Positions 16,007-24,102 of a stretch of DNA of 64,000 bases are shown piece after piece. The translations under genes were made by a program, and so were the position numbers. The notes under the pieces were generated by a model. The model was not told where the DNA came from, made no database searches, and was given only the letters and a program-made list of their open reading frames with translations. The stretch is from Paracoccaceae bacterium (lineage in GTDB: Bacteria > Pseudomonadota > Alphaproteobacteria > Rhodobacterales > Rhodobacteraceae). Numbering within the stretch: position 1 is the stretch's first letter; each line of letters opens with the position of its first letter. Where the stretch lies: positions 115,474 through 179,473 of the forward strand of contig JAFWNM010000014.1 of NCBI GenBank assembly GCA_017510335.1, given 5' to 3'.

Positions 16007-16423
16007 TCAGGTGATGCGGTCTGCAAGGGCCGTCTTGACGGCATCGGGGGCTTGCAACGTGCCAAGCACGCTAAGTGATGAAATTGTATCGCGGGCCAGA
16101 TCGGGTGTTACATCCGGCGCGATGATGACCAGCCCCAGCGCGCGGATCTCCAGCATATGCCCTGCGGCGTGGGCGGCCATCAAATCCTTGCGCGTCACAT
16201 GGCGCAGGCCCAGATCAACGCTTTTGCGCACCACGATCTGGCGCACAGTGTCAGCATGGCGTTCAATCTGGTTGCGGATGGCAGTGCGAATGAAATCGCT
16301 GCGGTTGGAATAGAACCCTTCCTGCACCAGAAGCTCGATCTGTCCCAGATCCACAAACCCCAGATTGATGGTGATCTTCTCGGAATCGGGCGTTTTCGGT
16401 TTTTGCTGGGGGGTGGCTGCCAT
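16007..16423 (-). CDS. Ribbon-helix-helix (CopG/NikR-like) transcriptional regulator
   Basis: A 138-residue protein. Residues about 17-60 (EKITINLGFVDLGQIE, then SNRSDFIRTAIRNQIER) are a ribbon-helix-helix DNA-binding domain. The C-terminal half (about 65-135) is a separate domain ending in VKTALADRIT, possibly for ligand or dimer contacts. I start it at 16423, because the longer open frame would run through the operator. A 12-bp perfect palindrome lies just upstream. It is the first gene of a two-gene operon with the esterase and most likely represses itself. Confidence 0.82.
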   Translation of the reverse strand: MAATPQQKPKTPDSEKITINLGFVDLGQIELLVQEGFYSNRSDFIRTAIRNQIERHADTVRQIVVRKSVDLGLRHVTRKDLMAAHAAGHMLEIRALGLVIIAPDVTPDLARDTISSLSVLGTLQAPDAVKTALADRIT

Positions 16424-16432
16424 AATTAAAAT

Positions 16433-16462
16433 CCATATACCATCTGTATGGATGGTATATGG
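16433..16462. promoter_or_regulatory. Perfect 12-bp inverted repeat operator upstream of the RHH gene
   Basis: CCATATACCATC (16433-16444) and its exact complement GATGGTATATGG (16451-16462) are separated by a 6-base spacer and end 10 bp before the RHH start codon. Size and position suit an autoregulatory site for a ribbon-helix-helix dimer pair, covering the -10 region. Confidence 0.75.
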
Positions 16463-16488
16463 GGGTATTGGGGCCATATGCAAGCCCT

Positions 16489-16523
16489 GCGCGGGGGACA
16501 TACCAACAAATTGCCCCCCGCGC
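16489..16523 (-). terminator. GC-rich hairpin downstream of katE
   Basis: GCGCGGGGG (16489-16497) can pair with CCCCCGCGC (16515-16523). It lies 16 bp after the katE stop, before the RHH operator. There is no T-tract, so termination would be imperfect or factor-assisted. Confidence 0.4.
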
Positions 16524-16538
16524 GCGCAAGCTAGCGTC

Positions 16539-18632
16539 TTACTTGGCCATCAAATCTTCGCGCTTCCAGAACCGCAGCCCGCGGCACGCTGTGACGAAGG
16601 CGTGGGCAGACCCGTCATCGGTCAGCGCATGCATGCCGCCATCCTGCGCGCCGTCCAGCCCACTGGCCGCGACCAGGTCCATCGCGGGTTTCGTCAGCCC
16701 GATATATTTGCAATGCACATACGCATCTTTCACGAATTCAAGCGCTGCAGGCGTTTGCGCAAGGCTTCGGGTTCCGGGCAGAATGGCAACCGCATCGAAC
16801 AGAACGGAAGGTGCGCCACCAAGCTGGTCGGTTACCGGGTGCAGATGGCCATTGTTGCACATGGCGCCACCGATTTTCGGCGCAATGGTGCGCACCACGC
16901 CGCCCTCGCCCTCTGCAGCGGATTTCAGCGCCATCAGCATTCCGCCGTCGAACCCGTCGCTGATCAGCACGCCCAGAATGCGCCCTTTGAAACTGTCGGG
17001 CGGGGGGGACTGAATGCTCAGCGCTGCAGACGGTTTCAGGTCCGGTCGTGTGGGCTGCGCGGCAGGCGGCGGGGTCGGCATGTCGGCAAGGCCCAGTTTT
17101 TCTGCCGCCGCTTTTGCAAGGCTTTCGTCAATATGCATCAGATGCGCGACCATCCGTGCACGGATTGCGGGTTCGACACATTTCGACAGTTCGAACACCA
17201 GCGCGGCAAGGATATGTCCCTGCTCGGACGGGGTCTGGCTGATATAGAACTGCCGCGCCTGACTGTAATGGTCGGCAAAGCTTTCAGGGCGCAACCGCAG
17301 CTTGTCCCCCTCGACGGGCTGTTGATAGCTGACATACCCCTCCAGCGGGTGCGCGCGCGGCCCCTGTGCCCAGCCATTGGGTTCATAATTGACGCGCCCC
17401 TTGCGGGCGTCTGTCTGCATATGCCCGTCTTGCTGATAGTTGCTGACCGGACACCCCTTGGGCGCATTAACGGGCAGTTTGGTGAAATTCGGCCCACCAA
17501 GGCGTTTCAGCTGCGTGTCAAGATAGGAGAAATTGCGCCCTTGCAGTAGCGGGTCGTCACTGAAATCAATGCCGGGAATGACATTTGCAGTGCAGAAAGC
17601 AACCTGTTCGGTTTCGGCGAAGAAGTTGTCCACTGCGCGGTCCAGCCGCAATGTGCCGATGAATTCCACGGGGCATTCTTCTTCGGGGATAATCTTGGTG
17701 GGGTCCAGCACGTCAAAGGCAAAGCTGTCGGCGAAGTCCTGATCGAACATCTGCACGCCCAGGTCCCATTCCGGAAAATCGCCCCGGTCAATGGCATCCC
17801 ACAAATCGCGGCGGTGGCGGTCAGGGTCGGCACCATTGCTTTTTACCGCTTCGTCCCAGACCACCGATTGCAGGCCCATGCGGGGCTTCCAGTGGAACTT
17901 CACGAAGGTGGACTGCCCCTGGGCATTTACAAACCGGAAGGTATGCACGCCAAACCCTTCCATCGTGGTGAAGGAACGCGGGATGGTGCGGTCGGACATC
18001 TGCCACATGACCATGTGCATCGCTTCCGGTGTAAGCGATATGAAATCCCAAAAGTTATCATGCGCCGATTGGGCCTGCGGAAACCCCCGGTCGGGGGCGG
18101 GTTTGACAGCATGGACCAGATCAGGGAACTTGATCGCATCCTGAATGAAGAACACCGGAATGTTGTTGCCGACAATGTCCCAATTGCCTTCATCAGTGTA
18201 GAATTTAACCGCAAACCCGCGAACATCGCGCGCCAGATCGGGCGACCCTTTGCTGCCCGCCACCGTCGAGAAGCGCACGAAAACTTCTGTTTTCTTGCCT
18301 TCGGACGCAAACGGCGCAGCGCGCGTCACATCGCCCAGCGCGCGGGTGCAAGTGAATGTGCCATGCGCCCCATAGCCACGGGCATGCACAACACGCTCTG
18401 GAATGCGTTCGTGGTCAAAGTGAAACAGCTTTTCACGCAGCACAAAATCTTCCATCAGCGTCGGGCCGCGCGCGCCTGCGCGCAGCGAATTCTGGTTGTC
18501 AGCGATCACCACACCTTGCGCGGTTGTCAAACGCGCGCCATCATCGGATGCGTGCTGATGCACTTCACCGCCCGCGCCGGTTTTGGAATTTAATTTGGCG
18601 AAATCGGTGGTCTTCTGGGTGGGGTCAGTCAT
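16539..18632 (-). CDS. katE: Large-subunit catalase HPII (KatE type)
   Basis: A 697-residue haem catalase that dismutates hydrogen peroxide. The catalytic core spans about residues 40-510: active-site His in [14 protein letters not shown], distal Asn in [15 protein letters not shown], and the haem-ligand Tyr in [15 protein letters not shown]-terminal class-I glutamine amidotransferase/DJ-1-like domain (about 545-690, starting [18 protein letters not shown]) marks the large clade-II enzymes such as E. coli HPII. Start 18632 follows AAGGA; the longer frame to 18791 has no ribosome-binding site. It probably follows a 69-aa gene under an EcfG-like promoter (18981-19005), consistent with katE being a general-stress gene. 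Confidence 0.95.
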   Translation of the reverse strand: MTDPTQKTTDFAKLNSKTGAGGEVHQHASDDGARLTTAQGVVIADNQNSLRAGARGPTLMEDFVLREKLFHFDHERIPERVVHARGYGAHGTFTCTRALGDVTRAAPFASEGKKTEVFVRFSTVAGSKGSPDLARDVRGFAVKFYTDEGNWDIVGNNIPVFFIQDAIKFPDLVHAVKPAPDRGFPQAQSAHDNFWDFISLTPEAMHMVMWQMSDRTIPRSFTTMEGFGVHTFRFVNAQGQSTFVKFHWKPRMGLQSVVWDEAVKSNGADPDRHRRDLWDAIDRGDFPEWDLGVQMFDQDFADSFAFDVLDPTKIIPEEECPVEFIGTLRLDRAVDNFFAETEQVAFCTANVIPGIDFSDDPLLQGRNFSYLDTQLKRLGGPNFTKLPVNAPKGCPVSNYQQDGHMQTDARKGRVNYEPNGWAQGPRAHPLEGYVSYQQPVEGDKLRLRPESFADHYSQARQFYISQTPSEQGHILAALVFELSKCVEPAIRARMVAHLMHIDESLAKAAAEKLGLADMPTPPPAAQPTRPDLKPSAALSIQSPPPDSFKGRILGVLISDGFDGGMLMALKSAAEGEGGVVRTIAPKIGGAMCNNGHLHPVTDQLGGAPSVLFDAVAILPGTRSLAQTPAALEFVKDAYVHCKYIGLTKPAMDLVAASGLDGAQDGGMHALTDDGSAHAFVTACRGLRFWKREDLMAK

Positions 18633-18712
18633 AAGCGCATCCTTTTGTGAACACTGGGTGGTGAAACGAGGGGGGCAAGGGGGCACCTTCTGGGGCGCAC
18701 CGGCGTCGTGCC

Positions 18713-18922
18713 TCAGGCTATGGTGCGGGGTGGGTCTGTCCGGGCAAAACTGTCCTTTGTATTTGCGTGAAACCGGCCTGCGCCTGCCCACATGCGGGCC
18801 GCCTTCGTGACCTGTTCATATGCGTCTGGCGCTGGCCCCTTGATGGCTGTCGCCGCGCGGCCCATCGCTGGCCTTGCGGCGTTTGGGCAACCCTGCGGGG
18901 GCGCGATTTTTTCATCCTTCAT
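18713..18922 (-). CDS. Small hypothetical protein upstream of katE (69 aa)
   Basis: Starts [20 protein letters not shown] and ends [12 protein letters not shown]; about 69 residues, mostly soluble, with one Cys. AAAGG stands nine bases before the ATG, codon use is like the neighbours, and a near-consensus EcfG promoter sits 59 bp upstream on the same strand. It is 80 bp upstream of katE. Together these make it a probable real stress gene, but I recognise no family and the coding case rests on context. Confidence 0.45.
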   Translation of the reverse strand: MKDEKIAPPQGCPNAARPAMGRAATAIKGPAPDAYEQVTKAARMWAGAGRFHANTKDSFARTDPPRTIA

Positions 18923-18980
18923 CGGGTTTGCCTTTCTGGTGGCGACGCCTTGTTGGGGCGGGGGCCAACCACCCAGTCAC

Positions 18981-19005
18981 AACACGGGCGTCGATCATTT
19001 GTTCC
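18981..19005 (-). promoter_or_regulatory. EcfG-like promoter (8 of 9 bases) for the 69-aa gene and katE
   Basis: GGAAC (19005-19001), 16 bases, then TGTT (18984-18981) on the reverse strand; only the first base of CGTT differs. It is well placed to drive the 69-aa gene and the catalase. Confidence 0.5.
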
Positions 19006-19144
19006 ACGCCTTCACCAGCCATGGGCAGAAGGGGCGCGCGACATCGGCCTGCTGCACCCCATATCCCCGCGCGCTGATGATGCGGGCCAATGGAAGCGGA
19101 TGAGGGGCAGATGGCAAAATCTGCCGCTTGGTGCAAAAAAATAG

Positions 19145-19169
19145 GGAACATGCTGGCGTAACGGACGTT
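19145..19169 (+). promoter_or_regulatory. EcfG-type (general stress) promoter for the cytochrome/amine dehydrogenase operon
   Basis: GGAAC (19145-19149), 16 bases and CGTT (19166-19169) match the consensus exactly. Transcription would start near 19176, about 40 bp before the start codon at 19218. Confidence 0.7.
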
Positions 19170-19217
19170 TGCCTAAGGTAGCCATTCCAATAGCCACTTT
19201 CGTTGAAAGAAAAATTC

Positions 19218-20759
19218 ATGGGCCTGAAGCGCTGGATCGAACCCGCCCCGACGCGCCTTGACGCGGACCCCCGCATCACACCGACGCGCAGTGCGGCATT
19301 GCCAGACATAACATTGGCGCGACCCGGGTTCGCACACTGCCTGACGTCCGGCAAAACGCTGTGCCATATGTTCGCGGGCGCGGCAGCGCTGGTGTTTTCC
19401 GCACCGCTGGCCGCAGAAACCGCCCGCGCGCAGATCGAACAAGGCGAATATGTTGCGCGGGCTGCGGGCTGCATGTCCTGCCATGGCGAGGATCTGGCAG
19501 GGGGCTATCAGGTTGAAACCCCGATGGGCACGATTGTCGCCAGCAATATCAGCCCGTCGCGCGACCACGGCATTGGCAGCTACAGCCGCGATGATCTGGC
19601 ACGCGTCCTGCGCAAGGGGGTCAGCCCAGACCGCAGATTGTATCCCGCCATGCCCTATACGTCCTATCGGGGCATGACCGACCCGGATATCGATGCGCTG
19701 TATGTCTGGCTTCAGGATCAGCCGCCCGTCGAACAAGACCCCCCGCAGCAAACCGACCTGCCCTTCCCATTCAACATCCGCACGGGGGTGCTGGCATGGA
19801 ACTGGCTGTATCTGGGCGACCGCGATTTACCGCAGTTTGATGACCCGGTGCTTCGCCGCGGCGCCTATCTGGTGGACCATCTGGGCCATTGTGGCGAATG
19901 CCACACCCCGCGCAATGACCTGTTCGGCATGCAAAACGACCTGTATCTGGCGGGCGAGGTGATGGACGGGTGGCTGGCCCCGAACCTGACATCGGACCCG
20001 GACACCGGACTGGGTGGCTGGAACACACAGGACATTGTCGACTATCTGCGCACAGGCACTGCAGACAACATTGTTCAGGCCGCCGGGCCTATGGCACAAT
20101 TTGTTCGCCACGCGACCAGCCATCTTGATGACGCGGACCTGCACGCAATGGCGGCCTACCTGAAAACCGTGCCCGCAATTGACACGCGCGATCAGGATAT
20201 TCCCGTCCTTGTGCCCGTGGCCCAGCGCGAAACCCCGCAACACCGTTTCAACCAGATCCGCGAGGAAATGGCCCAGGCCCGCACCCGCGACGACCTGTCA
20301 GAACCCGAACACCTGTTTCTTGACCATTGCGCAGCCTGTCACGGCGTCACCGGACAGGGCCAGCCACAGGCATATTACCCGCCATTGGTGCAAAATGCCG
20401 CGCTGCGCCGCGAAGACCCTCGCAATCTGTTGATGGTTCTGGCGCATGGCGTGCCTGCGGGCAAATTGTATCGCGTGCCCGCAATGCCCGGCTTTGAAGA
20501 TGAGTTAAGCCATGACCAGATTGCCATGCTGGCCAATTACACCCGCACCACATTCGGCGGGCGACAAGACAGCACCCTAAGCGGGGCCGATGTCGCGCGC
20601 GCCATTACCCCCGATAACCAGATGCCTGCCACCATGCGCGCCCTGCAAATGGCGGCATGGGTCGCGCTGGTCGTGGCAATCGGGCTGCTGGTGGCTGTGC
20701 CGCTGCTGTGGTGGGTGCTGGCCCGCCGGCGCGGGTTGAAGAAACAGCAGGAGGGGTGA
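19218..20759 (+). CDS. Membrane-anchored triheme cytochrome c (dehydrogenase cytochrome subunit type)
   Basis: About 513 residues with three c-type haem sites: CMSCH (residues 85-89), CGECH (225-229) and CAACH (371-375). A C-terminal membrane helix (about 485-507) is followed by a basic tail. This is the plan of the cytochrome subunit of membrane alcohol, gluconate and sorbitol dehydrogenases, which passes electrons to ubiquinone or oxidases. The hydrophobic stretch MFAGAAALVFSAPLAAETAR (about 51-70) looks like a signal sequence but sits unusually deep, so the true start could be later (ATG 19368) although only 19218 agrees with the promoter. It precedes the FAD amine oxidase by 4 bp. Confidence 0.85.
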   Translation: MGLKRWIEPAPTRLDADPRITPTRSAALPDITLARPGFAHCLTSGKTLCHMFAGAAALVFSAPLAAETARAQIEQGEYVARAAGCMSCHGEDLAGGYQVETPMGTIVASNISPSRDHGIGSYSRDDLARVLRKGVSPDRRLYPAMPYTSYRGMTDPDIDALYVWLQDQPPVEQDPPQQTDLPFPFNIRTGVLAWNWLYLGDRDLPQFDDPVLRRGAYLVDHLGHCGECHTPRNDLFGMQNDLYLAGEVMDGWLAPNLTSDPDTGLGGWNTQDIVDYLRTGTADNIVQAAGPMAQFVRHATSHLDDADLHAMAAYLKTVPAIDTRDQDIPVLVPVAQRETPQHRFNQIREEMAQARTRDDLSEPEHLFLDHCAACHGVTGQGQPQAYYPPLVQNAALRREDPRNLLMVLAHGVPAGKLYRVPAMPGFEDELSHDQIAMLANYTRTTFGGRQDSTLSGADVARAITPDNQMPATMRALQMAAWVALVVAIGLLVAVPLLWWVLARRRGLKKQQEG

Positions 20760-20763
20760 AACA

Positions 20764-22359
20764 ATGACACTGACAACACCGACCCGCAGGCAATTGCTGG
20801 CCATGATCGGACAGGTCGCAGGGGCAGCGGCCATGTATCAGGCGATGACCAGCATGGGGTTTGCCGCCGAGTCGGGCTATGCGGGCGCACCCGAATTGCA
20901 AGGCCCCCGTCAGGGGCGGCGCGTGCTGATCCTTGGGGCTGGCATTGCTGGCATGGCCGCCGCCTATGAGATGCGCCGCGCAGGCTATGCGGTCAAGATC
21001 CTGGAATACCAGGACCGCACTGGCGGGCGCTGCCTGACGCTGCGCGGTGGCGACCGATACACCGAAATGGGCGGGCACGAGATTGCCTGCGATTTTCAGG
21101 GCGATGGCTATCTGAACGCCGGTCCATGGCGTCTGCCGGTGCATCACCGCGCGGTGTTTGACTATTGCCGCAGGCTGGGCGTGGCCATGCACCCTTTCAT
21201 CATCAAGAACAACCGGGCCTTTCTGCATTCCGCCAGTGCCTTCGACGGGCAGCCGCAGCGCATAGGAGACGTGGAAAAGGATATGCGCGGCCATGTGTCC
21301 GAACTTCTGGCGAAGGCGTTGAATCAGGGGGGCCTGGATGATGCTGTCACCCCCGAAGACCGCGAAAAACTGCTGGAGGGGCTGAAGGACTGGGGCGTTC
21401 TGGACAGGAATTATACCTACCGTGCCAGCGACGATCTGGGCGGGGTGCGCGGGTGGGACATTCCACCAGGTGGCGGGTTGATGCCCGAAAAGAAACCCTC
21501 GCAACCAAATGACCTGTCGCGCCTGCTGCACTCCGGGTTGTGGGACCAGGTGTTCAATTTCAACAGCTATAGTTTCGAACCGCCGATGTTCGAACCCGCA
21601 GGCGGGATGGACGCCATCACCGACGCCTTCGCCCGCGAGGTGGAGGACGTGATCCAACTGAATGCCCGTGTTACCCGCATCGCACAACATGACGATGGCG
21701 TGACCGTCACCTATGAAGATGGCGGGCGCGGTGGCACAGTGCGCGAACAAACTGCCGACTGGTGCATCTGCACAATTCCGCTGTCCGTGCTTGCCCAGAT
21801 ACAGGTCGATTGCTCGGACGCGATGCGCAAGGCGATTGCGGCGGTCCCGTATGCGTCGGCCTTCAAGGTCGGGCTGGAATTCAGACGCCGCTTTTGGGAA
21901 GAAGAAGACGGCATTCTTGGCGGCGTCAGCTATACCGACCTGCCATTGGTGCAGATCGCATACCCCAATTACGGCTTTCTGTCCGCAGGTCCGGCAGTGC
22001 TGCAGGCGGCCTATGACACGGCAACGGGGGGGCGCAACTTCACCTATTCCTGGTCCAGCATGACGCCGCAGGAACGGATCGACGCGGCCCTTGCGTTTGG
22101 CCGCCAGATCCACCCGCAATATGACGCGGAATTCCTGTCGGGCACATCCTGGGTATGGCACCGCGTGGACTGGTCGCTGGGCTGCTACGGGCAATGGACG
22201 CAAGAACTGCGCGACGAGCACTACAAGACCCTGTGCGAAATCGACAACCGGCTGGTACTGGCGGGCGAGCATTGCTCGCATATTCCGGCATGGCTGGAAG
22301 GGTCGCTGCTGTCGGCGCTGGATGCGATCAAGCGTCTGGACCAAAGGGAGAACGCCTGA
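20764..22359 (+). CDS. Tat-exported FAD amine oxidase/dehydrogenase (flavin monoamine oxidase family)
   Basis: A 531-residue flavoprotein. TRRQLLAMIG with the following hydrophobic stretch is a Tat signal, so it probably folds with FAD in the cytoplasm and acts in the periplasm. The FAD-binding Rossmann motif is VLILGAGIAGMAAAYEM and then EYQDRTGGR (about residues 54-90), and the C-terminal FAD contact is in LVLAGEHCSHIPAWLEG. The family oxidises primary amines or L-amino acids to imines. Its embedding between two cytochrome c genes suggests that electrons go to cytochromes instead of oxygen. Substrate unknown. The 4-bp gap to the cytochrome and 1-bp gap to the next gene indicate one operon. 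Confidence 0.88.
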   Translation: MTLTTPTRRQLLAMIGQVAGAAAMYQAMTSMGFAAESGYAGAPELQGPRQGRRVLILGAGIAGMAAAYEMRRAGYAVKILEYQDRTGGRCLTLRGGDRYTEMGGHEIACDFQGDGYLNAGPWRLPVHHRAVFDYCRRLGVAMHPFIIKNNRAFLHSASAFDGQPQRIGDVEKDMRGHVSELLAKALNQGGLDDAVTPEDREKLLEGLKDWGVLDRNYTYRASDDLGGVRGWDIPPGGGLMPEKKPSQPNDLSRLLHSGLWDQVFNFNSYSFEPPMFEPAGGMDAITDAFAREVEDVIQLNARVTRIAQHDDGVTVTYEDGGRGGTVREQTADWCICTIPLSVLAQIQVDCSDAMRKAIAAVPYASAFKVGLEFRRRFWEEEDGILGGVSYTDLPLVQIAYPNYGFLSAGPAVLQAAYDTATGGRNFTYSWSSMTPQERIDAALAFGRQIHPQYDAEFLSGTSWVWHRVDWSLGCYGQWTQELRDEHYKTLCEIDNRLVLAGEHCSHIPAWLEGSLLSALDAIKRLDQRENA

Positions 22360-22360
22360 G

Positions 22361-22810
22361 ATGACCCCGAACCCGCTATATCTGTTCGCCGCGCTAACTG
22401 TGCTGGCCACAGGTGCCCTGGCACAACAAACAAGCACGCCGCCCCCACCCGCGCAGGATATCGACACGCTGCTGTCGCGGTTTTCCGATGATCCCGACCA
22501 CTTCACCCAGACAGATGGCGCAGACCTTTATCGCGCCACCTGTCAAGCCTGCCATATGGAAGATGGGCGCGGCGCGATGGGTGCGGGCGCGCATCCACCG
22601 CTGGCGGGCAACCCCAAAATGCGGTCCAAACACTTCCTTGCAGGGGTTATCCTGACCGGCTATCACGCCATGCCGCGTTTCGGGCATATGATGTCCGATG
22701 ATCAGGTTGCAGCAGTCACGAATTATGTGCGCAGCCATTTCGGCAATGACTTCCCTGATGTCATCACCGCCGCAGAAGTTGCCGATCTGCGCCCCCCCGA
22801 GGACGAATAG
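22361..22810 (+). CDS. Small exported c-type cytochrome
   Basis: A 149-residue protein. A signal peptide (LYLFAALTVLATGALAQ) is followed by a short Pro-rich linker and one haem site CQACH near residues 64-68 with the conserved Met ligand in AMPRFGHMM. It is a class-I cytochrome that probably receives electrons from the Tat-exported flavoenzyme and hands them to the triheme protein. Start two bases after the flavoenzyme stop, with GGGAG upstream. Confidence 0.88.
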   Translation: MTPNPLYLFAALTVLATGALAQQTSTPPPPAQDIDTLLSRFSDDPDHFTQTDGADLYRATCQACHMEDGRGAMGAGAHPPLAGNPKMRSKHFLAGVILTGYHAMPRFGHMMSDDQVAAVTNYVRSHFGNDFPDVITAAEVADLRPPEDE

Positions 22811-22818
22811 ACCCGCAG

Positions 22819-22847
22819 TGGAACATGTCCCGCTGTGCAATGTTCCA
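22819..22847. repeat. 8-bp inverted repeat that also contains an EcfG-like promoter
   Basis: TGGAACAT (22819-22826) and ATGTTCCA (22840-22847) with a 13-base loop lie between the cytochrome stop and the next gene. The same bases hold GGAAC-N16-TGTT on the forward strand, one mismatch from the EcfG consensus. It could be a stem or a stress promoter for 22898. Confidence 0.4.
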
Positions 22848-22897
22848 AAGGCAGGGCCAGTCCGGCCACCACCACACACCACAGGTCAGTCAGAACA

Positions 22898-23515
22898 ATG
22901 CTGGGATTCCTTGTCGATCACGTCGATGTCGTGAACGCCGTGCTGAACGGTATGATGGTGCTGATCTGGACGATCTATCTGCATCTTTTCCTGATCAACC
23001 ACCTGCGCCAGTCCAGAAGCGTGATCCATATTGACATTGGCGCTGCAAAAGGGGCGCGGTCACGGTGCCTTGTCACAAATTTAAGCCCCACACCCGTCTA
23101 TGTTCAGGGCATCGTGGCAGATCTTGCGCATAACGGGAACAAGGCGCGCACAATCGTCACGGAACGCAACGAAATATCCGAAGATGATGTTCAGGACCCA
23201 CTGGCGCGCACCAATCGCGGCACACTTGGCCCGGGGCAAACTGTTGATATCGGTTCACTTTCGGAACTGGTCACCCGCGCCCGGATCAGTCTGGGGGAAG
23301 ACTGGTCTGCAGACCAGATCGACAGCGTGACAATCACGATCGTCGCCATCCCGGGGCTTTCGGATTGTATTGTCGGAGCAAGCAAAACCTTCAATTCGGA
23401 AGAATACGCTGGCAGCAACATCTTCTCATCCCAAAGAATACTTACCCAGCAACTGCGCCCGCGCCAGACGCGCGAACAGTTCAACCACATATTGCGCGAT
23501 CAAATGCAGGGCTGA
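22898..23515 (+). CDS. Membrane-anchored protein of unknown function
   Basis: About 205 residues: an N-terminal membrane helix (about 12-30, NAVLNGMMVLIWTIYLHLF) and a soluble domain of about 170 residues rich in beta-forming sequence (RCLVTNLSPTPVYVQGIV, IDSVTITIVAIPGLS). It reads like a small sensor or adaptor, but I recognise no family. Start 22898 is chosen since it opens the hydrophobic helix. It follows the amine dehydrogenase operon by 87 bp and ends before a strong terminator, so it is probably the last gene of that unit. Confidence 0.68.
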   Translation: MLGFLVDHVDVVNAVLNGMMVLIWTIYLHLFLINHLRQSRSVIHIDIGAAKGARSRCLVTNLSPTPVYVQGIVADLAHNGNKARTIVTERNEISEDDVQDPLARTNRGTLGPGQTVDIGSLSELVTRARISLGEDWSADQIDSVTITIVAIPGLSDCIVGASKTFNSEEYAGSNIFSSQRILTQQLRPRQTREQFNHILRDQMQG

Positions 23516-23558
23516 CCGGCACAGGCAACAGTTTGGCGCTTGGTGTCTATGAAGATAA

Positions 23559-23591
23559 CGGCCAGAACATATCCTGTCTGGCCGGTTTTTT
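23559..23591 (+). terminator. Intrinsic terminator
   Basis: CGGCCAGA (23559-23566) and TCTGGCCG (23577-23584) flank a 10-base loop and are followed by G and a run of six T residues. It ends transcription of the 22898 gene. Confidence 0.8.
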
Positions 23592-23803
23592 CTGGAATGA
23601 AAACCCAGAAGCGGGCAGTGCGTCACGCCCCTGATTTGCGACCGAAGATGCCCCCGACAAATGGGATAGAAGCTCGACTGCCGTTTCGTTGGCTACAGGG
23701 TGAAATCGGGAAAACCCCTGTATTCTTCTTGCCATTGCGCCCGATTGACATGCCGGGGACACCTTCAGGATATAAACCCGCGCCGCGCTGTAAGGTTCCC
23801 GCT
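23592..23803. other. Intergenic region with no identified gene
   Basis: Between the terminator and the orphan stress promoter I saw no coding frame with a ribosome-binding site and no RNA family motif. Short open frames on both strands here lack any support. Confidence 0.4.
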
Positions 23804-23828
23804 GGAACGCTTGCGCAAGCCGCGCGTT
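23804..23828 (+). promoter_or_regulatory. Orphan EcfG-type promoter with no clear protein gene behind it
   Basis: GGAAC (23804-23808), 16 bases and CGTT (23825-23828) match the consensus exactly. Transcription would start near 23835 and read into a strong hairpin and then against the 29-aa gene on the other strand. Confidence 0.6.
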
Positions 23829-23834
23829 CTGTTT

Positions 23835-23981
23835 CGCCAAGACGCAGCCATGACCCTTGATGGCGGGGACATCATGTGTGTCCGTCGCCATCAGGGACCA
23901 TGCCACCCCGTTCCAAGGCAGTCACGTCATCCTGTTGCGGCTGGCAACCGGATCAGACGGGCTGAAGTATCATCACAGTGA
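23835..23981 (+). ncRNA. Candidate stress-induced small RNA (hypothetical)
   Basis: Placed behind the perfect EcfG promoter at 23804. The predicted transcript contains CCCTTGATGGCG (23854-23865) pairing with CGCCATCAGGG (23886-23896), one bulge, with a nested GGAC/GTCC. The end is not defined by a terminator; I use the only downstream stop codon. An ATG frame of 44 residues (23850-23981) runs through it and could instead be the product. Purely inferential. Confidence 0.3.
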
Positions 23982-24042
23982 CTGTGTAAATCGCGGTTCC
24001 AGCAAAGAACCCTGCCACAAGCCATAAACGCAGCGTATCCAT
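23953..24042 (-). CDS. Very small membrane protein (29 aa)
   Basis: MDTLRLWLVAGFFAGTAIYT and a further hydrophobic stretch ending QPV, 29 residues forming one membrane helix. A perfect AGGAGG stands six bases before the ATG, which makes translation very likely. It follows the 109-aa exported protein by 60 bp on the same strand. The family is unknown to me. Confidence 0.68.
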   Translation of the reverse strand: MDTLRLWLVAGFFAGTAIYTVTVMILQPV

Positions 24043-24102
24043 CTGCGACCTCCTGAACGAATAATTTCCGATGCGCCTGCGGTGCAGGCCACGACTTTTC
24101 GA

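Noticed and set aside
20605-22506. Reverse-strand open frame of 633 codons over the amine oxidase
   Set aside because: The forward strand encodes an obvious FAD enzyme; the reverse frame is typical GC-rich codon mirroring.
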